Below are positions 40,914 to 53,101 of a stretch of 59,774 nucleotides of DNA, one piece after another (the stretch's first letter is position 1; each line of letters begins with the position of its first letter). The position numbers and the translations under genes were made by a program. The notes under the pieces were generated by a model. It saw only the letters and a program-made list of their open reading frames with translations, searched no databases and had not been told where the DNA came from. Location: the NCBI RefSeq assembly GCF_006335125.1, contig NZ_VDMO01000021.1, positions 1 through 59,774 on the forward strand, read 5' to 3'. Source of the DNA: Deinococcus radiopugnans ATCC 19172. GTDB taxonomy: Bacteria; Deinococcota; Deinococci; Deinococcales; Deinococcaceae.

Positions 40914-41845
40914 TGCCGCTCCACGGCCCACGGACGCGATGTGGAAGTAGATGCCGCCTGTCCCTGCGCTCCGCCGGGCCATAGCTCGTATTCCAACTCC
41001 AGCGGCACACCGACGCGCTGACGGATCAGGTCCAGCAGCGCGTGAACGTCGCCGGCGGTCGCGCCGCCCAGGTTGACGATGAAATTGGCGTGCTCCGGGG
41101 CGATCAGCGCGCCCCCCACCCGCGTGCCCTTCAGCCCGGCCTCGTCGATCAGTCGCCCGGCGCCGACGCCACCGGGGTTCTTGAAGGCGCACCCCGGCGT
41201 TTTCATCTTGGGCTGGCCCTTGCGGGCAGTGTCGGCCAGCGTCATCTTGGCCAGCACCTCTTCCGGTGTGCTGCGCTGAAGCTTCAGGCGCACCCGCGTC
41301 ACGATGTGGCCGCGCGGAATGCCGCTGTTGCGGTAGCCCCAGCGCAGGTCGTCGGGGCTGAGCACCTGCAGGCCGTCCGGCGTGGCGATTTCCAGCGTGT
41401 GCAGGCCGTCGAACATCTCGCCGTAGCGCGTGCCGGCGTTCATCCAGACCGCGCCGCCCACCTGCGCGGGGATGCCCACGGTGCCTTCCAGGTTGCCCAG
41501 CCCCAGCTTTTGCAGCGCGCGGACCAGCCCCGGCAGCGGCACTCCGCCGCCCACCCAGCCGGTCACGAGCGCGTCGCCCTCGCTGAGGTCGGGGTCCGGC
41601 GTCAGGTCACGCTCGGCCAGCGGGCCGCTCAGGCGAATCACCCGCTCCGGCACCCCCTCGTCGGCGATCACCAGATTGCTGCCGCCACCCAGGATGCGGT
41701 ACGGCGCCGACATTGCCTCGGCCAGTTGCTCGTGGGTGGCGACGAACCAGACCTCGGCCTCGCCGCCCACGCCCAGCGTCGTGAAGCGGGCCAGGGGCAG
41801 GCGCTGCACACGCGCGCCCGTCTGGCTTTCAGACGCGGCGGTCAT
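40910..41845 (-). CDS. murB: UDP-N-acetylmuramate dehydrogenase (UDP-N-acetylenolpyruvoylglucosamine reductase)
   Basis: 311 residues. FAD-binding RFTTLGVGGEAEVWFVAT, YRILGGGSNLVIADEGV, GLGNLEGTVGIPAQVGGAVWMNAG (in part), YRNSGIPRGHIVTRVRL and the final MurB motif PGCAFKNPGG...AGRLIDEAGLKGTRVGGA (in two parts). The type (GCAFKNP, with the Tyr loop missing) looks like type II MurB. It reduces the enolpyruvyl group to make UDP-MurNAc. Overlaps murC and ftsQ by 4 nt each. Confidence 0.96.
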
Positions 41846-43292
41846 GGCCGGGCCCCGGCCGGGTCCACCAGCTCGCGCGCCAGCTTCCAGACGTCGCCCG
41901 CCCCCATCGTCACGATCACGTCGCCGGGGGCCGCCGACTCGCTCAGCACACGCAACACCTCGGCGCGGTCCGGCAGGTAGCGCACGCCCGCGTGCCCGTT
42001 GGCGGCCATGCGCCCGGAGATCAGCGTGGCGTGGATGCCCTCGATAGGCGTTTCGCTGGCAGCGGCGATGTCCAGCAGCAGCACCTCGTCGGCGTCCATC
42101 AGGGCGTCGGCCAGCCGGGGCCAGCTCTGCTGCGTTCTCAGGTACCGGTGCGGCTGAAACACCACCCGCACGCGCCGCCCGGTCTGGCGTGCGGCCTGCA
42201 CGGCGGCGGCCACCTTGGTGGCGTTGTGCGCGTAGTCGTCGATCACCAGCGCTCCATTCAGGGTGCCGACGCGCTGCCAGCGGCGCCCCGGTCCCCCGAA
42301 GGCTGCCAGCGCCGCCGCTGCCGCCTCAAATTCACCGCCGTACAGGTGGCCCACCGCCAGCGCCGCCAGCGCGTTCAGGACGTTGTGCACACCGGGCAGC
42401 CCCACACGGGCCTCGCCCAGCGTCTCGCCCTGAAAAGTCACAGTGAACGAGGTCCCATCCGGGTCCGGGCGCAGATTGACGGCGCGGTAATCGGCCCCCA
42501 TCGCCTGCCCGTAGCTGAGGATCTCTTTTGCCCCGGTACACAGCTCACGCAGCCCCGGCCAGTCGGCGCACAGCAGCACGCGCCCGGACTGCGCGACATA
42601 CTGCGCGAACCCGGCGTGCTGCTCCTCCACCGTGGCCCAGTACGTCGCCTGATTGCCGCCCACGTGGTCGTCCTCGGCATTGGTGAACACGGCGGTTTCG
42701 CTGCCCAGCTCGGCGAAGGCGCGGTCCGACTCGTCCACCTCGGCCACAAAAGGACCGGCGCCCACACGGGCATTGCTGCCGAATTCCGGCACGATGCCGC
42801 CCACGAAGGCCGAGGGGTCCAGCCCGGCCCCGATTAGCGCCACGGCGATCATGCTGGTGGTGGTGGTCTTGCCGTGCGTGCCGATCACGCCGATGCTCGG
42901 CCCGGCGCGCAGCAGTTCGTCCAGCAGCGCCATGCGCGGGCGGACCTCGATCCCCGCCTCACGCGCGGCCACCAGTTCGGGGTGCGACTTGGGCACCGCC
43001 TCAGAGGCCACCAGCACGTCGATTTTGCCGTGGGGCCGGGTGGTGATGTGCGTCGCTGAGTGCCCGCAGTCCACAGGGATGCCCTCGGCCTGCAATTGTG
43101 CCGTCAGCTCGGTCACCGACTCGTCGCAGCCGCTGACCCGTGCGCCGCGCGCCCGCAGCAGCCGGGCAAAGGCGCTCATGCCGATGCCGCCGATGCCCAT
43201 CAGGTGGTAGTGCAGCGGCTCGGGACGGGCCGCGTCGGGGGTGGGGGAAGGCAGGGAAGGGTCAGTCATGTTGGAAGGGGAATGGGGGGCCA

Positions 43293-43293
<1 letters not shown>
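41842..43293 (-). CDS. murC: UDP-N-acetylmuramate--L-alanine ligase
   Basis: 483 residues of the Mur ligase family. LHYHLMGIGGIGMSAFARLL is the MurC-specific N-terminal Rossmann motif, GVIGTHGKTTTTSMIAVAL the ATP loop, FTNAEDDHVGGNQATYW and VIDDYAHNATKVAAAV the central/C-terminal signatures. It adds L-Ala to UDP-MurNAc. Start: ATG 43293 shares its A with the murG stop (TGATG), a coupling arrangement; ATG 43269 is an alternative that loses eight residues. The frame to 43611 is murG shadow. Confidence 0.96.
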
Positions 43294-44474
<1,181 letters not shown>

Positions 44475-44841
44475 TGGGGCGCAGTGTAGAGGATGGGGTG
44501 CGTGGTGGGGGACGGACGGGGCCGGACCACCGGGTCAACCCGATCACCGGGAGAAGTCCGCGCCGGAATCTGCGCGAAAATTGGGATGCCCGGTGGCCTC
44601 GCGCCTCCTGTTCGACGTTTTTCGGTGGAGGCCCAGACCTCCAGCGCTGGCCCGGTTTGTCGCGTCGCTCGCAACTCAATTTGGCGCGATTATGGACGTC
44701 CAGGCCGCAGGATGTCGGCAAGATTCAGGGCCAGCCTATCCGGAAACCCTCGCCACCACGTCCCCCTGAGTCCCGCAGGCCGCCCCACGCAGCGCCTCAC
44801 GCAGCCAGGGCGTTTGTCGGCGCTCGGGCAGGCTCAGTCGC
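44475..44841. other. 367-bp gap between murG and the aminotransferase gene
   Basis: No gene supported. It contains the murG -10 box (TACACT, 44483-44488, minus strand), the end region of the aminotransferase gene and a small hairpin TGGAGG/CCTCCA near 44630-44650 without a T-tract. Frames open here are Pro/Arg/Ser-rich, with no family features. Confidence 0.6.
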
Positions 44842-46023
<1,182 letters not shown>

Positions 46024-46058
46024 GGGGTTCAGGGTACAGGGCCGGAGGCAGCGGGAAA

Positions 46059-46088
46059 ACGCGCCGCCTTAGATGGACGGCGGCGCGT
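46059..46088 (-). terminator. Terminator after the NPCBM lipoprotein gene
   Basis: Perfect 10-bp stem ACGCGCCGCC (46059-46068) with 46079-46088, loop of 10; minus-strand reading continues TTTTCCC. It overlaps the upstream edge of the aminotransferase promoter. Confidence 0.75.
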
Positions 46089-46116
46089 CGACGTGCGGCG
46101 GCTGCAATATGCGGCT

Positions 46117-47115
46117 CTACGGCAGCACGTTCCAGTTCAGGTAGGCCCGCCGGAAAAAGCCCCGGTCTTCCAGTCGGGCGGCCAGGGTCAGTTCCACCGG
46201 GCCGGTGGGCGGGGTGAACCCGTCCGGATAGGGCGCCGTGAGATTCAGGCGGACGGGGAACTCCGCCGGCAGGGTGGTGGCGGCGTACACGCGGTTGGGT
46301 TCGGCCAGTTGCGCGGGCGGGGCGCCGGGGCTGGACCAGTGGAACACCGAGAGCTGGAACGAGACCGGGCCGCTGGTGTGCCCCGGCTCGTCGCTGACGC
46401 GCAGGGTGGCCGTGACCTGCTGACCGTAGCGGGCGTTGAGGGGCTCAGGGAACTCAAAGGCGTAGCGCAGATCGGCGGCCGAGTCGTTCTCGCAGCGCAC
46501 CTGGGGATTGGCCCAGTCGGCGTGATCGTAGTCGATGCCGTCCCCGGCGTCCCCCACCACCAGCCGCAGCTCACCCTGGCCGCGGAGGTCCAGGTCAATG
46601 CGGCGCGTGGCGCTCGCGCCGGTCATGGTGCCGCTGTCATACGCCAGCACCCCGTCCAGGAAGACCTGGAACACCACGCTGCCCCGGTGGCCCACCTCGT
46701 CATCCACCCCGATGTCCGAGGTCAGGCGGGTGCAGCGTGCCCCGTTGTAGCCCTGCAGTGAGAAACGCATCTCGCTGCCCGCGTGGGTGCCGAAGCCCCT
46801 GGCGTAGGGCACGCCGGCCAGGGTCAGGGTGCGCCCGTCACCGCGCGCCTGCTCGCCGTTGCTGCGGTCTGGTTCAATCGGCCCCCAGCCGTTGGACGCA
46901 CCCAGCAGGGTCTCGAACGACAGGGTGTTGAGGGCCGCGGTCAGCCGCTGGGGACCGAGGGACCCCGCCGGAGCCGTGTAGGTCCACGGGAAGGACGCGC
47001 CGCCCGCGTAGGGGTCCATCTCGGCAGACGAGTCTGGAGTGGTGCCGCAACCGGCAAGCAGCGCGCAGAGGACCACGGCGGACGTGACGGACGGAAAGAG
47101 CCTGGCAACGGACAT
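46117..47115 (-). CDS. NPCBM-domain lipoprotein
   Basis: 332 residues. Lipoprotein signal SAVVLCALLAGC. Residues ~60-210 are an NPCBM (putative carbohydrate-binding module) domain: LSFETLLGASNGWGPIEPDRSNG, then LAGVPYARGFGTHAGSEMRF, SDIGVDDEVGHRGSVVFQVFLDG and RLVVGDAGDGIDYDHADWANPQV (each written in part). The remaining ~120 residues form a beta-sandwich (YGQQVTATLRVSDEPGHTSGP). It would sit at the cell surface and bind glycans; no catalytic domain is attached. AAGGGGTGAT precedes the ATG. Two in-frame Cys pairs may be disulphide-bonded. Confidence 0.85.
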   Translation of the reverse strand: MSVARLFPSVTSAVVLCALLAGCGTTPDSSAEMDPYAGGASFPWTYTAPAGSLGPQRLTAALNTLSFETLLGASNGWGPIEPDRSNGEQARGDGRTLTLAGVPYARGFGTHAGSEMRFSLQGYNGARCTRLTSDIGVDDEVGHRGSVVFQVFLDGVLAYDSGTMTGASATRRIDLDLRGQGELRLVVGDAGDGIDYDHADWANPQVRCENDSAADLRYAFEFPEPLNARYGQQVTATLRVSDEPGHTSGPVSFQLSVFHWSSPGAPPAQLAEPNRVYAATTLPAEFPVRLNLTAPYPDGFTPPTGPVELTLAARLEDRGFFRRAYLNWNVLP

Positions 47116-47354
47116 GGCATCACCCCTTGAACTGTTGGTGGGCGAGGCGGGCGGATGGACGCGGCGCGGATGCGGAGGCGCCAGCCGTGTTGGCGCTGCG
47201 GCGCTCCTGTCCCAGCCGGCAGGCGTGAGGTTGGACGGCTGCTGCCCGGCTGGAATGGGGTCATGCTGCGCCGAGCCTCATGACCGGGGCATGATCGGGG
47301 CCAGGGCGAACTGGACTTCCCGCGCGGCCTTGTCGTGATTTCAGCAACGGCAGG
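47116..47354. other. Upstream region of the NPCBM gene
   Basis: About 240 bp with no supported gene. It carries the NPCBM ribosome-binding site and, to its right, the MITE-like element. No promoter of good quality was identified. Confidence 0.4.
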
Positions 47355-47522
47355 CTAGAGCAGTTGTCCGAATTGCTGCATCAGAAAAAAGACTTCTGAT
47401 GCCTCCATTCTCTCCTTCGGAGCTGTACCAGGCCCAAATGCTCAGCAAAATCCACTCACTCTCTGCGAGCTGTGCCAGTCCGTTCGGTCAAAAGCAAACA
47501 GCCCTTCTGACAAATGCTCTAG
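47355..47522. repeat. MITE-like element with CTAGAGCA termini
   Basis: CTAGAGCAGTTGTCCGAA at the left edge (from 47355) and its near inverse CTTCTGACAAATGCTCTAG at the right edge (47504-47522) form terminal inverted repeats (CTAGAGCA-N-TTGTC-N-GAA). The 168-bp body is AT-richer than its surroundings and contains a perfect 9-bp hairpin GCATCAGAA/TTCTGATGC (47378-47402). No coding capacity. The terminal CTAG could be part of the repeat or a target duplication. The stop codon of the neighbouring minus-strand gene (47519-47521) lies inside the right terminus. Confidence 0.6.
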
Positions 47523-48121
47523 AAGCGGTACGTGACCCCCAGATTGACGCCCGGCGTGAACAGCGCCGCTCCGCCATCTCCTGTCCCGATGAACAGCATG
47601 CGGGCCTTGCCCTCGGCGAAGTAGCCCCACGGCCCCGCGCCGAAGTCGCCGCGCACCCCGGCCACGCCGCCCAGCAGCCACGCGTAACCCAGCACCGTGC
47701 CCACGCTGGGGCCACCGTAGACCTGCAGCCCGCGCCCACCACCCGACGGTGAGAGCAGCAGAGCTGCGTTCACGATGGGCAGCGGGCCGGGGGCATCGGC
47801 CAGTGGAATGAGGATGGCCTCGGCGCCCGCGCGCAGGGCCAGATTCACGTTGCCCACGCGGCCCAGCGGCGCGCTGGCCCCGATGGTTACGCCGGGCAGG
47901 ACGTACAGCTCGGTGCCCAGACCGCCCCAGACGGTGAAGCGGTCCCGCGTGGGCTGAGCCTGGGGCATCTCTGGGAGCTGCGGCACGCTCGGCACCAGTT
48001 CGGGCGTCTGCTGCTGGGGCGGCTGAACGAAGATGGGCGTGCCGGGCGCGGTCTGGGCACTGGCGAAGGGAACAGCGGCGAGGGCCAGCGCCAGGGCACG
48101 GGTCAGGGTGGGTTTCGACAT
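47519..48121 (-). CDS. Secreted outer-envelope beta-barrel-like protein
   Basis: 200 residues. Signal peptide ALALALAAVPFASAQ, a Pro/Gln-rich spacer to ~residue 45, then alternating strands with Gly turns (FTVWGGLGTELYVLPGVTIG, GNVNLALRAGAEAILI, GGGRGLQVYGGPSVGTV, WGYFAEGKARMLF) ending in the terminal aromatic GVTYRF typical of outer-membrane barrels. Function unknown; porin or opacity-type. Start ATG 48121 is 6 nt after TACTCT (48128-48133), hence leaderless; the frame to 48160 is rejected. Its last codons and stop lie in the MITE-like right terminus. Confidence 0.75.
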   Translation of the reverse strand: MSKPTLTRALALALAAVPFASAQTAPGTPIFVQPPQQQTPELVPSVPQLPEMPQAQPTRDRFTVWGGLGTELYVLPGVTIGASAPLGRVGNVNLALRAGAEAILIPLADAPGPLPIVNAALLLSPSGGGRGLQVYGGPSVGTVLGYAWLLGGVAGVRGDFGAGPWGYFAEGKARMLFIGTGDGGAALFTPGVNLGVTYRF

Positions 48122-48215
48122 GCAACGAGAGTAGCGGAGAGCAGAAGGGACGCGGCACAAGAATGGGGAAGAAGGCCCGCAAGCCCCCTCCCCGGCGCAA
48201 ATCCCCCGGCGCTCC

Positions 48216-48800
48216 TCAGTGCAGCAGGCCGATGCTGCGGGCGCGGCTGACCGCCTGGGTCCGGTCCCCGGCGTCCAGCTTGGCGTACAGGCGGGCCAGA
48301 TGGTCCTTGACCGTGTCGGGGCTAACGCCCAGGTTCTTGGCGATTTCCTTGTTGCTGTAGCCCTGGGCCAGCAGCGGCAGCACCTCGGATTCGCGGGGGG
48401 TCAGCCGGGGCACGTCCACCTGCGGCAGACGGTCGATTTCCGGGTGGGCCACGATGTCGCGCAGCTGCCGGGCCAGGCTCTCGGGATCGGTTTCCTTGCT
48501 GACATAGCCGCGGGCCCCGGCGGCGCGGGCGGCCTGCACGATGGCGGGTTCGGCGAAGGTGGTGATCAGCACGCTGACGACCTGCGGGTGGGTCATGCGC
48601 AGCCGCTCGCAGACCTCGATGCCGGTCATGCCGGGCATCTTGATGTCCAGCAGCGCGGCGTCGGGTTGCAGCGTGCGGCAGGCGTCCAGGGCGCTCAGGC
48701 CGTCGGCAGCCTCGGCCACCACGTCGAAGCCCTGGTGCATCAGGGCGTACTTGAGGCCCATGCGGAACAGCGGGTGATCGTCGGCGATAACAAGTCTCAT
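48216..48800 (-). CDS. NarL/FixJ-family response regulator
   Basis: 194 residues. Receiver with Asp7-Asp8, phospho-acceptor Asp52 (LLDIKMPGMTG), Thr and Lys switch residues (LITTF, VSKET), and a LuxR-type helix-turn-helix LTPRESEVLPLLAQGYSNKEIAKNLGVSPDTVKDHLARLYAKL (read in part). It is co-translated with the upstream kinase gene (ATGA overlap). The receiver and HTH are complete. The long frame to 49673 is shadow over the kinase gene. NarL regulators normally pair with HisKA_3 kinases, while this partner has a classical HisKA. Confidence 0.93.
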   Translation of the reverse strand: MRLVIADDHPLFRMGLKYALMHQGFDVVAEAADGLSALDACRTLQPDAALLDIKMPGMTGIEVCERLRMTHPQVVSVLITTFAEPAIVQAARAAGARGYVSKETDPESLARQLRDIVAHPEIDRLPQVDVPRLTPRESEVLPLLAQGYSNKEIAKNLGVSPDTVKDHLARLYAKLDAGDRTQAVSRARSIGLLH

Positions 48801-49873
48801 GGGGTGACCTCCGGAAGAGTCAGCGTGAAAACGGTGGGCAGGGTGGATGCGGGCGGCGGGGAGGCGGGGTCCTGGGAGGACAGCTCGTGGGGTTGGTGGG
48901 AGTAGTGCAACCCGCCGCCGTGCGCCTCGGCGATGCGGCGGGCGATGAACAGCCCCAGCCCGGCGGTGCCGGCGGTGTACTGCTGGCCGGCGATGGTGGT
49001 GGGCTGCGAGGTAAACGGCTGCGCCAGTTGTGCCAGTGAGCCGCCCAGGCCGGGGCCGTCGTCGGCCACCACCAGCCCACTGGGTGTGACCCGCAGTTCG
49101 ACGCGTGAACGGGCGTAGCGCAGGGCGTTTTCGGTCAGGTTGGTCACGGCGCGTTCCAGCACCGGGGCGTCGGCGGGGGCGTGGCCGCTGCCGTCTACCG
49201 TCAGTTCCAGGCCGCCCCACTCGGCCTGCGGCTGAAGGCGCCGGGCCACGCCGTCGATCAATGCACGCAGATCGGTGGGGGCGCTCTGGACCGTCACGTC
49301 CTCGCGCTCGAAGCGGTGGGCGTCGGCCATCTGCTGCACCAGCGCCAGCAGGCGGGCGGTCTCGGCCCCCATCTGCGCCCCCACCTCGCGGCGCTCGGCC
49401 TCGGGCAGCGGCAGGTGGACCAGCGCGTGGGTCAGGTGCCCGGCGGCGACCAGCGGGGTTTTCAGGTCGTGCACCAGCGTCGCCATGAAGGCGTTGCGGC
49501 GCGTCTGCTCGGTGCCCAGGCGGGCCAGCAGGTCCGAGAAGGCGCGGCGCAGCCGCAGGATTTCCGCTGGATCGTCGGTGTGGGCCCTGAGTTCGCCGCC
49601 CTCCACCTCGGTCTGCAGGCGGCTCAGGGGCCGCAGCAGCGCTCCGCTCAGCACGTAGCCCACCATGCCGCACAGCACGCCCACCAGCAGCATCCAGCCC
49701 ATCAGCGCCCCGGCCGGCAGGGTGGACTGGGCGGTCAACGTGAGGACCAGATTGGGCAGGAACGCCAGCAGAAAGATCACCAGCGCGAACTGGGCGCGCA
49801 GGGTGTTGCGCGACGCCCGGCGGCGTCCGGCCAGATCCTGCCCAGGGGATTCGGTGATCAGGCGGCCACTCAC
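48797..49873 (-). CDS. Membrane sensor histidine kinase (classical HisKA)
   Basis: 358 residues. Two membrane helices with almost no periplasmic loop (LVIFLLAFLPNLVLTLTAQ at ~31-49, ALMGWMLLVGVLCGMVGYVL at ~56-75), a HAMP-like linker, HisKA with His135 in TLVHDLKTPLVAAGHL, and an HATPase domain with NLTENALRY, VADDGPGLGG and GTAGLGLFIARRIAEAHGG. The lack of a sensory loop suggests sensing in or at the membrane. GTG start at 49873 is 7 nt after TAAGCT (49881-49886, minus): leaderless. The C terminus has a ~25-residue Pro/Ser insertion before the last strand. Confidence 0.92.
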   Translation of the reverse strand: MSGRLITESPGQDLAGRRRASRNTLRAQFALVIFLLAFLPNLVLTLTAQSTLPAGALMGWMLLVGVLCGMVGYVLSGALLRPLSRLQTEVEGGELRAHTDDPAEILRLRRAFSDLLARLGTEQTRRNAFMATLVHDLKTPLVAAGHLTHALVHLPLPEAERREVGAQMGAETARLLALVQQMADAHRFEREDVTVQSAPTDLRALIDGVARRLQPQAEWGGLELTVDGSGHAPADAPVLERAVTNLTENALRYARSRVELRVTPSGLVVADDGPGLGGSLAQLAQPFTSQPTTIAGQQYTAGTAGLGLFIARRIAEAHGGGLHYSHQPHELSSQDPASPPPASTLPTVFTLTLPEVTP

Positions 49874-49953
49874 GAAACTCAGCTTAGGGAGGGGGGTCTG
49901 ACAGAACCCTCACGGTGCGGGGGAGGGGTGGGGCTGGCCGCTACACTGCGCCC

Positions 49954-50613
49954 ATGCTTCAACCGACTGTCCATGGTCACGTTCGCGTGTGGTCCCTGCC
50001 CACCGGCCCCCTGCAGGAAAACGCTGTCCTGGCGGCAGGCACGCAGAATGAGGGCTTCCTCTTCGATCCCGGCGACGACGCGGACCGGATTCTGGCGCTG
50101 GTGCGCGATTCAGGCGTGACGGTGCGCGGCATTCTGCTGACGCACGCGCATTTCGATCACATCGGGGCGGTGCAGCCCGTTCGCGAGGCGTTGCAGGTGC
50201 CGGTCTGGCTGCACCCCGCCGATCTGCCGCTGTACCGCATGGGCGCGGCGTCGGCGGGGCGCTGGAACCTGCCCTTCATCCAGCCTGACGCGCCGGACCA
50301 CGAGATCGCGCAGGACCAGACCTTCACGGCGGGCGACCTGACCCTGACCGCCCGCGAATTGCCGGGCCACGCGCCGGGGCATGTGGTCTTCCTGGCCGCC
50401 ACAGATGGCGGGCCGGGCGTGGTGGTGGCCGGGGACACGCTGTTTCAGGGCGGCATCGGGCGCACGGACCTGCCGGGGGGCGATCATGCCGCGTTGCTGG
50501 CAGGCATCACGCGGGAACTGCTGGCGCTGCCCGACGCCACCGCCGTCTACCCCGGTCACGGCGGGGCCACCACGGTCGGCGCGGAACGCCGCAGCAATCC
50601 CTTTCTGCGCTGA
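49954..50613 (+). CDS. Glyoxalase-II-like metallo-beta-lactamase-fold hydrolase
   Basis: 219 residues, the compact YcbL-type. [12 protein letters not shown] (HxHxDH), [31 protein letters not shown] (the Asp bridging both metals, and the GRTDLPGG block of type-II glyoxalases) and [22 protein letters not shown] (last His; in part). It lacks the C-terminal glutathione-binding domain of true GloB, so the thioester substrate is open. TACACT (49942-49947) is 6 nt before ATG 49954: leaderless. Confidence 0.92.
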   Translation: MLQPTVHGHVRVWSLPTGPLQENAVLAAGTQNEGFLFDPGDDADRILALVRDSGVTVRGILLTHAHFDHIGAVQPVREALQVPVWLHPADLPLYRMGAASAGRWNLPFIQPDAPDHEIAQDQTFTAGDLTLTARELPGHAPGHVVFLAATDGGPGVVVAGDTLFQGGIGRTDLPGGDHAALLAGITRELLALPDATAVYPGHGGATTVGAERRSNPFLR

Positions 50614-50695
50614 CGGCTGTTGGAATGGGCGCTGCTTGATCAGCGTGGCAGGTCAGATGGGCCGCCGGCAGCGTGAACGCGCTACGCTGGGCCAC

Positions 50696-50748
50696 ATGAT
50701 GCGGTGGGGCGGCGGGATCCGGGGCAGCGTGACGGGGGTCTGGGGCTG

Positions 50749-50749
<1 letters not shown>
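50696..50749 (+). other. Candidate leaderless micro-ORF coupled to the DUF2270 gene
   Basis: TACGCT (50683-50688) lies 7 nt before ATG 50696. The 17-residue frame [17 protein letters not shown] ends in TGA (50747-50749), whose A is the first base of the next ATG (TGATG). The DUF2270 start has no clear ribosome-binding site of its own, so stop-restart is plausible. Confidence 0.4.
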
Positions 50750-51422
<673 letters not shown>

Positions 51423-51423
<1 letters not shown>

Positions 51424-51560
51424 TACGGATTCCGTTTGTAACGCGACAGAAATCGGGACAGCTCCGATTTCCACACTCCACGTCCGGAGGGATGTTTTTC
51501 TCCTGCTCGCTTCGCTCGGATTTCCAGGTGTTTTCAACACCTTCCAATCAGAGTCCGTAT
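51423..51560. repeat. ATACGG repeat family, copy 1 (138 bp)
   Basis: Left end ATACGGATTCCG and right end CAGAGTCCGTAT are near-inverse termini. Internal hairpins: AAATCGG/CCGATTT (around 51450-51472) and GGTGTTTTCAACACC near the right end. The sequence up to ~51487 is ~85% identical to the copy at 55079, and the right ~35 bases are almost identical. No coding capacity. AGGGCT-N-ATACGG is shared at the left junction of both copies, so the true boundary may start within the DUF2270 stop region. Confidence 0.75.
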
Positions 51561-51626
51561 GAGTCCGGCATGGCGGGCAAACGGGGCGCATCAGACGCGC
51601 TTCATGAGGTCTCCGTAAGCTCCGGT

Positions 51627-52112
51627 ATGCGCTCAAGTCTTGCCTGTCTCGCGGCGGCGGCCCTGCTGTTGCCCCCCGCCCTCAGTGGTTGCGCCTTCGG
51701 GGCGTACCTCAGCCCGCTGACCCCACTGGAACGCGCCGTGAACGGCACCTACGAGGGCATCGGCGTGGGCGGCACGGGCCGGGTGCCCTACCGCATGACC
51801 CTGACCGTGCAGGAGCGCGAGGGCCGCGCCACCGGGGTCATCACCAACCTGGAAAGCCGCAAGGCCTACGCGGCCAGCGGCACCTTCAAGCGCAGCGGCA
51901 ACGGCGGCGCGCTGGAACTCAACCTGTTCGAGAACGGCGACAAGCACCGGGGCAACCTGCACGCCACCCTGAGCGGATCCAAAATCAGTGGGGTGCTGCG
52001 AACCGTGCTGCTGGGCCGTGAACTGCTGGGCTACACCGTCGAGCTGGAGCGGGTGGGGGAGGCGGCCCCGGCAGCGACGCCCGCCGCCGCAGCGCCTGTA
52101 ACTGCCCCCTAG
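51627..52112 (+). CDS. Small beta-rich lipoprotein
   Basis: 161 residues. Lipoprotein signal [18 protein letters not shown] with Cys anchor. The ~100-residue body alternates strands and Gly turns: [79 protein letters not shown]; the tail is Ala/Pro-rich. It resembles a lipocalin-like or DUF-type barrel but no family is recognised. TAAGCT (51616-51621) is 5 nt before ATG 51627, so leaderless; the longer frame from 50874 is shadow. Convergent with the epimerase operon, with 4 bases of overlap. Confidence 0.75.
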   Translation: MRSSLACLAAAALLLPPALSGCAFGAYLSPLTPLERAVNGTYEGIGVGGTGRVPYRMTLTVQEREGRATGVITNLESRKAYAASGTFKRSGNGGALELNLFENGDKHRGNLHATLSGSKISGVLRTVLLGRELLGYTVELERVGEAAPAATPAAAAPVTAP

Positions 52113-53101
52113 CGCTGCGGCCCCAGCGCCCGAACCTGCGCGATGATCTCGTCCATCAGCCGGTCTAACCCCTCGTCCACCACCTGCCGGGCCGGATCGG
52201 CGTCGTACCACGCCAGCACCTCGCGCACGCCGCGTGCGTAGGGGATGGTGGCGCGGAACTCCGGCACCAGCCGCTTGATCTTGCTGTTGTCGAAAATGAC
52301 GCTGTGGGCCTTGTCGCCCAGCAGCCCCGCGCCCCAGTTGGGAGCGAAGGCGGCGATGGTCTCGGACGGCACATGCACCAGTTGCGGCTTGACGCCCGCC
52401 GCCCCGGCCACCAGCTCGAAAATCTGGTTCCAGGTCAGCCACTCGTCGCCGGTGATCTGCACCGCCTCGCCCAGCACCGCCGGGCGGCCCAGCAGACCCA
52501 CGAACCCCACGGCGAAGTCGCGGTGGTGGGTCAGCGTCCACAGCGAGGTGCCGTCGCCGTGGACGATCACGGGTTTGCCCCGGCGCATGCGGTCTACCAC
52601 CGTCCAGCCGCCGTCCATCGGCAGCAGGGTGCGGTCATAGGTGTGCGAGGGCCGCACGATGGTCACCGGAAAGCCGTCCTCGCGGTAGGCGCGCGTCAGC
52701 CGCTCCTCGCAGGCGATCTTGTCGCGCGAGTACCCCCAGAACGGGTTGTGCAGCGGGGTGGACTCGGTGATGGGCAGGTGCCCCAGCGGCTTCTGGTACG
52801 CCGAGGCCGAGCTGATGAACACGTACTGCCGGGTGCGCCCGGTGAACAGTGCCAGATCGGTCTCGATGTGTTCGGGCGTGAAGGCCACCCAGTCCACCAC
52901 GGCGTCGAACTCGAGATCGCCCAGCGCCCGCCGGACACTCTCCGGATCGCGGATGTCGCCTCGCAATACTTTTGCGCCGTCCGGCACGGGTCGGGAGGAC
53001 TCGCCCCGGTTGAGCAGGTACAGCTCCATGCCCTGCGCCAGCGCCCGTTCCGAACACGCCGAGCTGATGATGCCGGTGCCGCCGATGAACAGGACGTTCA
53101 C
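52109..53101 (-). CDS. NAD-dependent epimerase/dehydratase (atypical extended SDR, CSP41-like)
   Basis: 330 residues. [20 protein letters not shown] is a GGTGxxS nucleotide loop as in the CSP41/atypical SDR group. FISSASAYQ and [14 protein letters not shown] give the Ser/Tyr/Lys triad (YSRDK), [14 protein letters not shown] follows, and the C-terminal substrate domain includes [15 protein letters not shown]. It probably acts on a nucleotide-sugar or free sugar. Third gene of an operon with another SDR (overlap ATGA/GTGA) and an aldo/keto reductase, transcribed leftwards. Confidence 0.88.
   Translation of the reverse strand: MNVLFIGGTGIISSACSERALAQGMELYLLNRGESSRPVPDGAKVLRGDIRDPESVRRALGDLEFDAVVDWVAFTPEHIETDLALFTGRTRQYVFISSASAYQKPLGHLPITESTPLHNPFWGYSRDKIACEERLTRAYREDGFPVTIVRPSHTYDRTLLPMDGGWTVVDRMRRGKPVIVHGDGTSLWTLTHHRDFAVGFVGLLGRPAVLGEAVQITGDEWLTWNQIFELVAGAAGVKPQLVHVPSETIAAFAPNWGAGLLGDKAHSVIFDNSKIKRLVPEFRATIPYARGVREVLAWYDADPARQVVDEGLDRLMDEIIAQVRALGPQR

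Noticed and set aside
48801..49673. N-terminal extension of the NarL regulator frame over the kinase gene
   Set aside because: The receiver domain begins at ATG 48800 in an ATGA overlap; upstream residues are low-complexity shadow.
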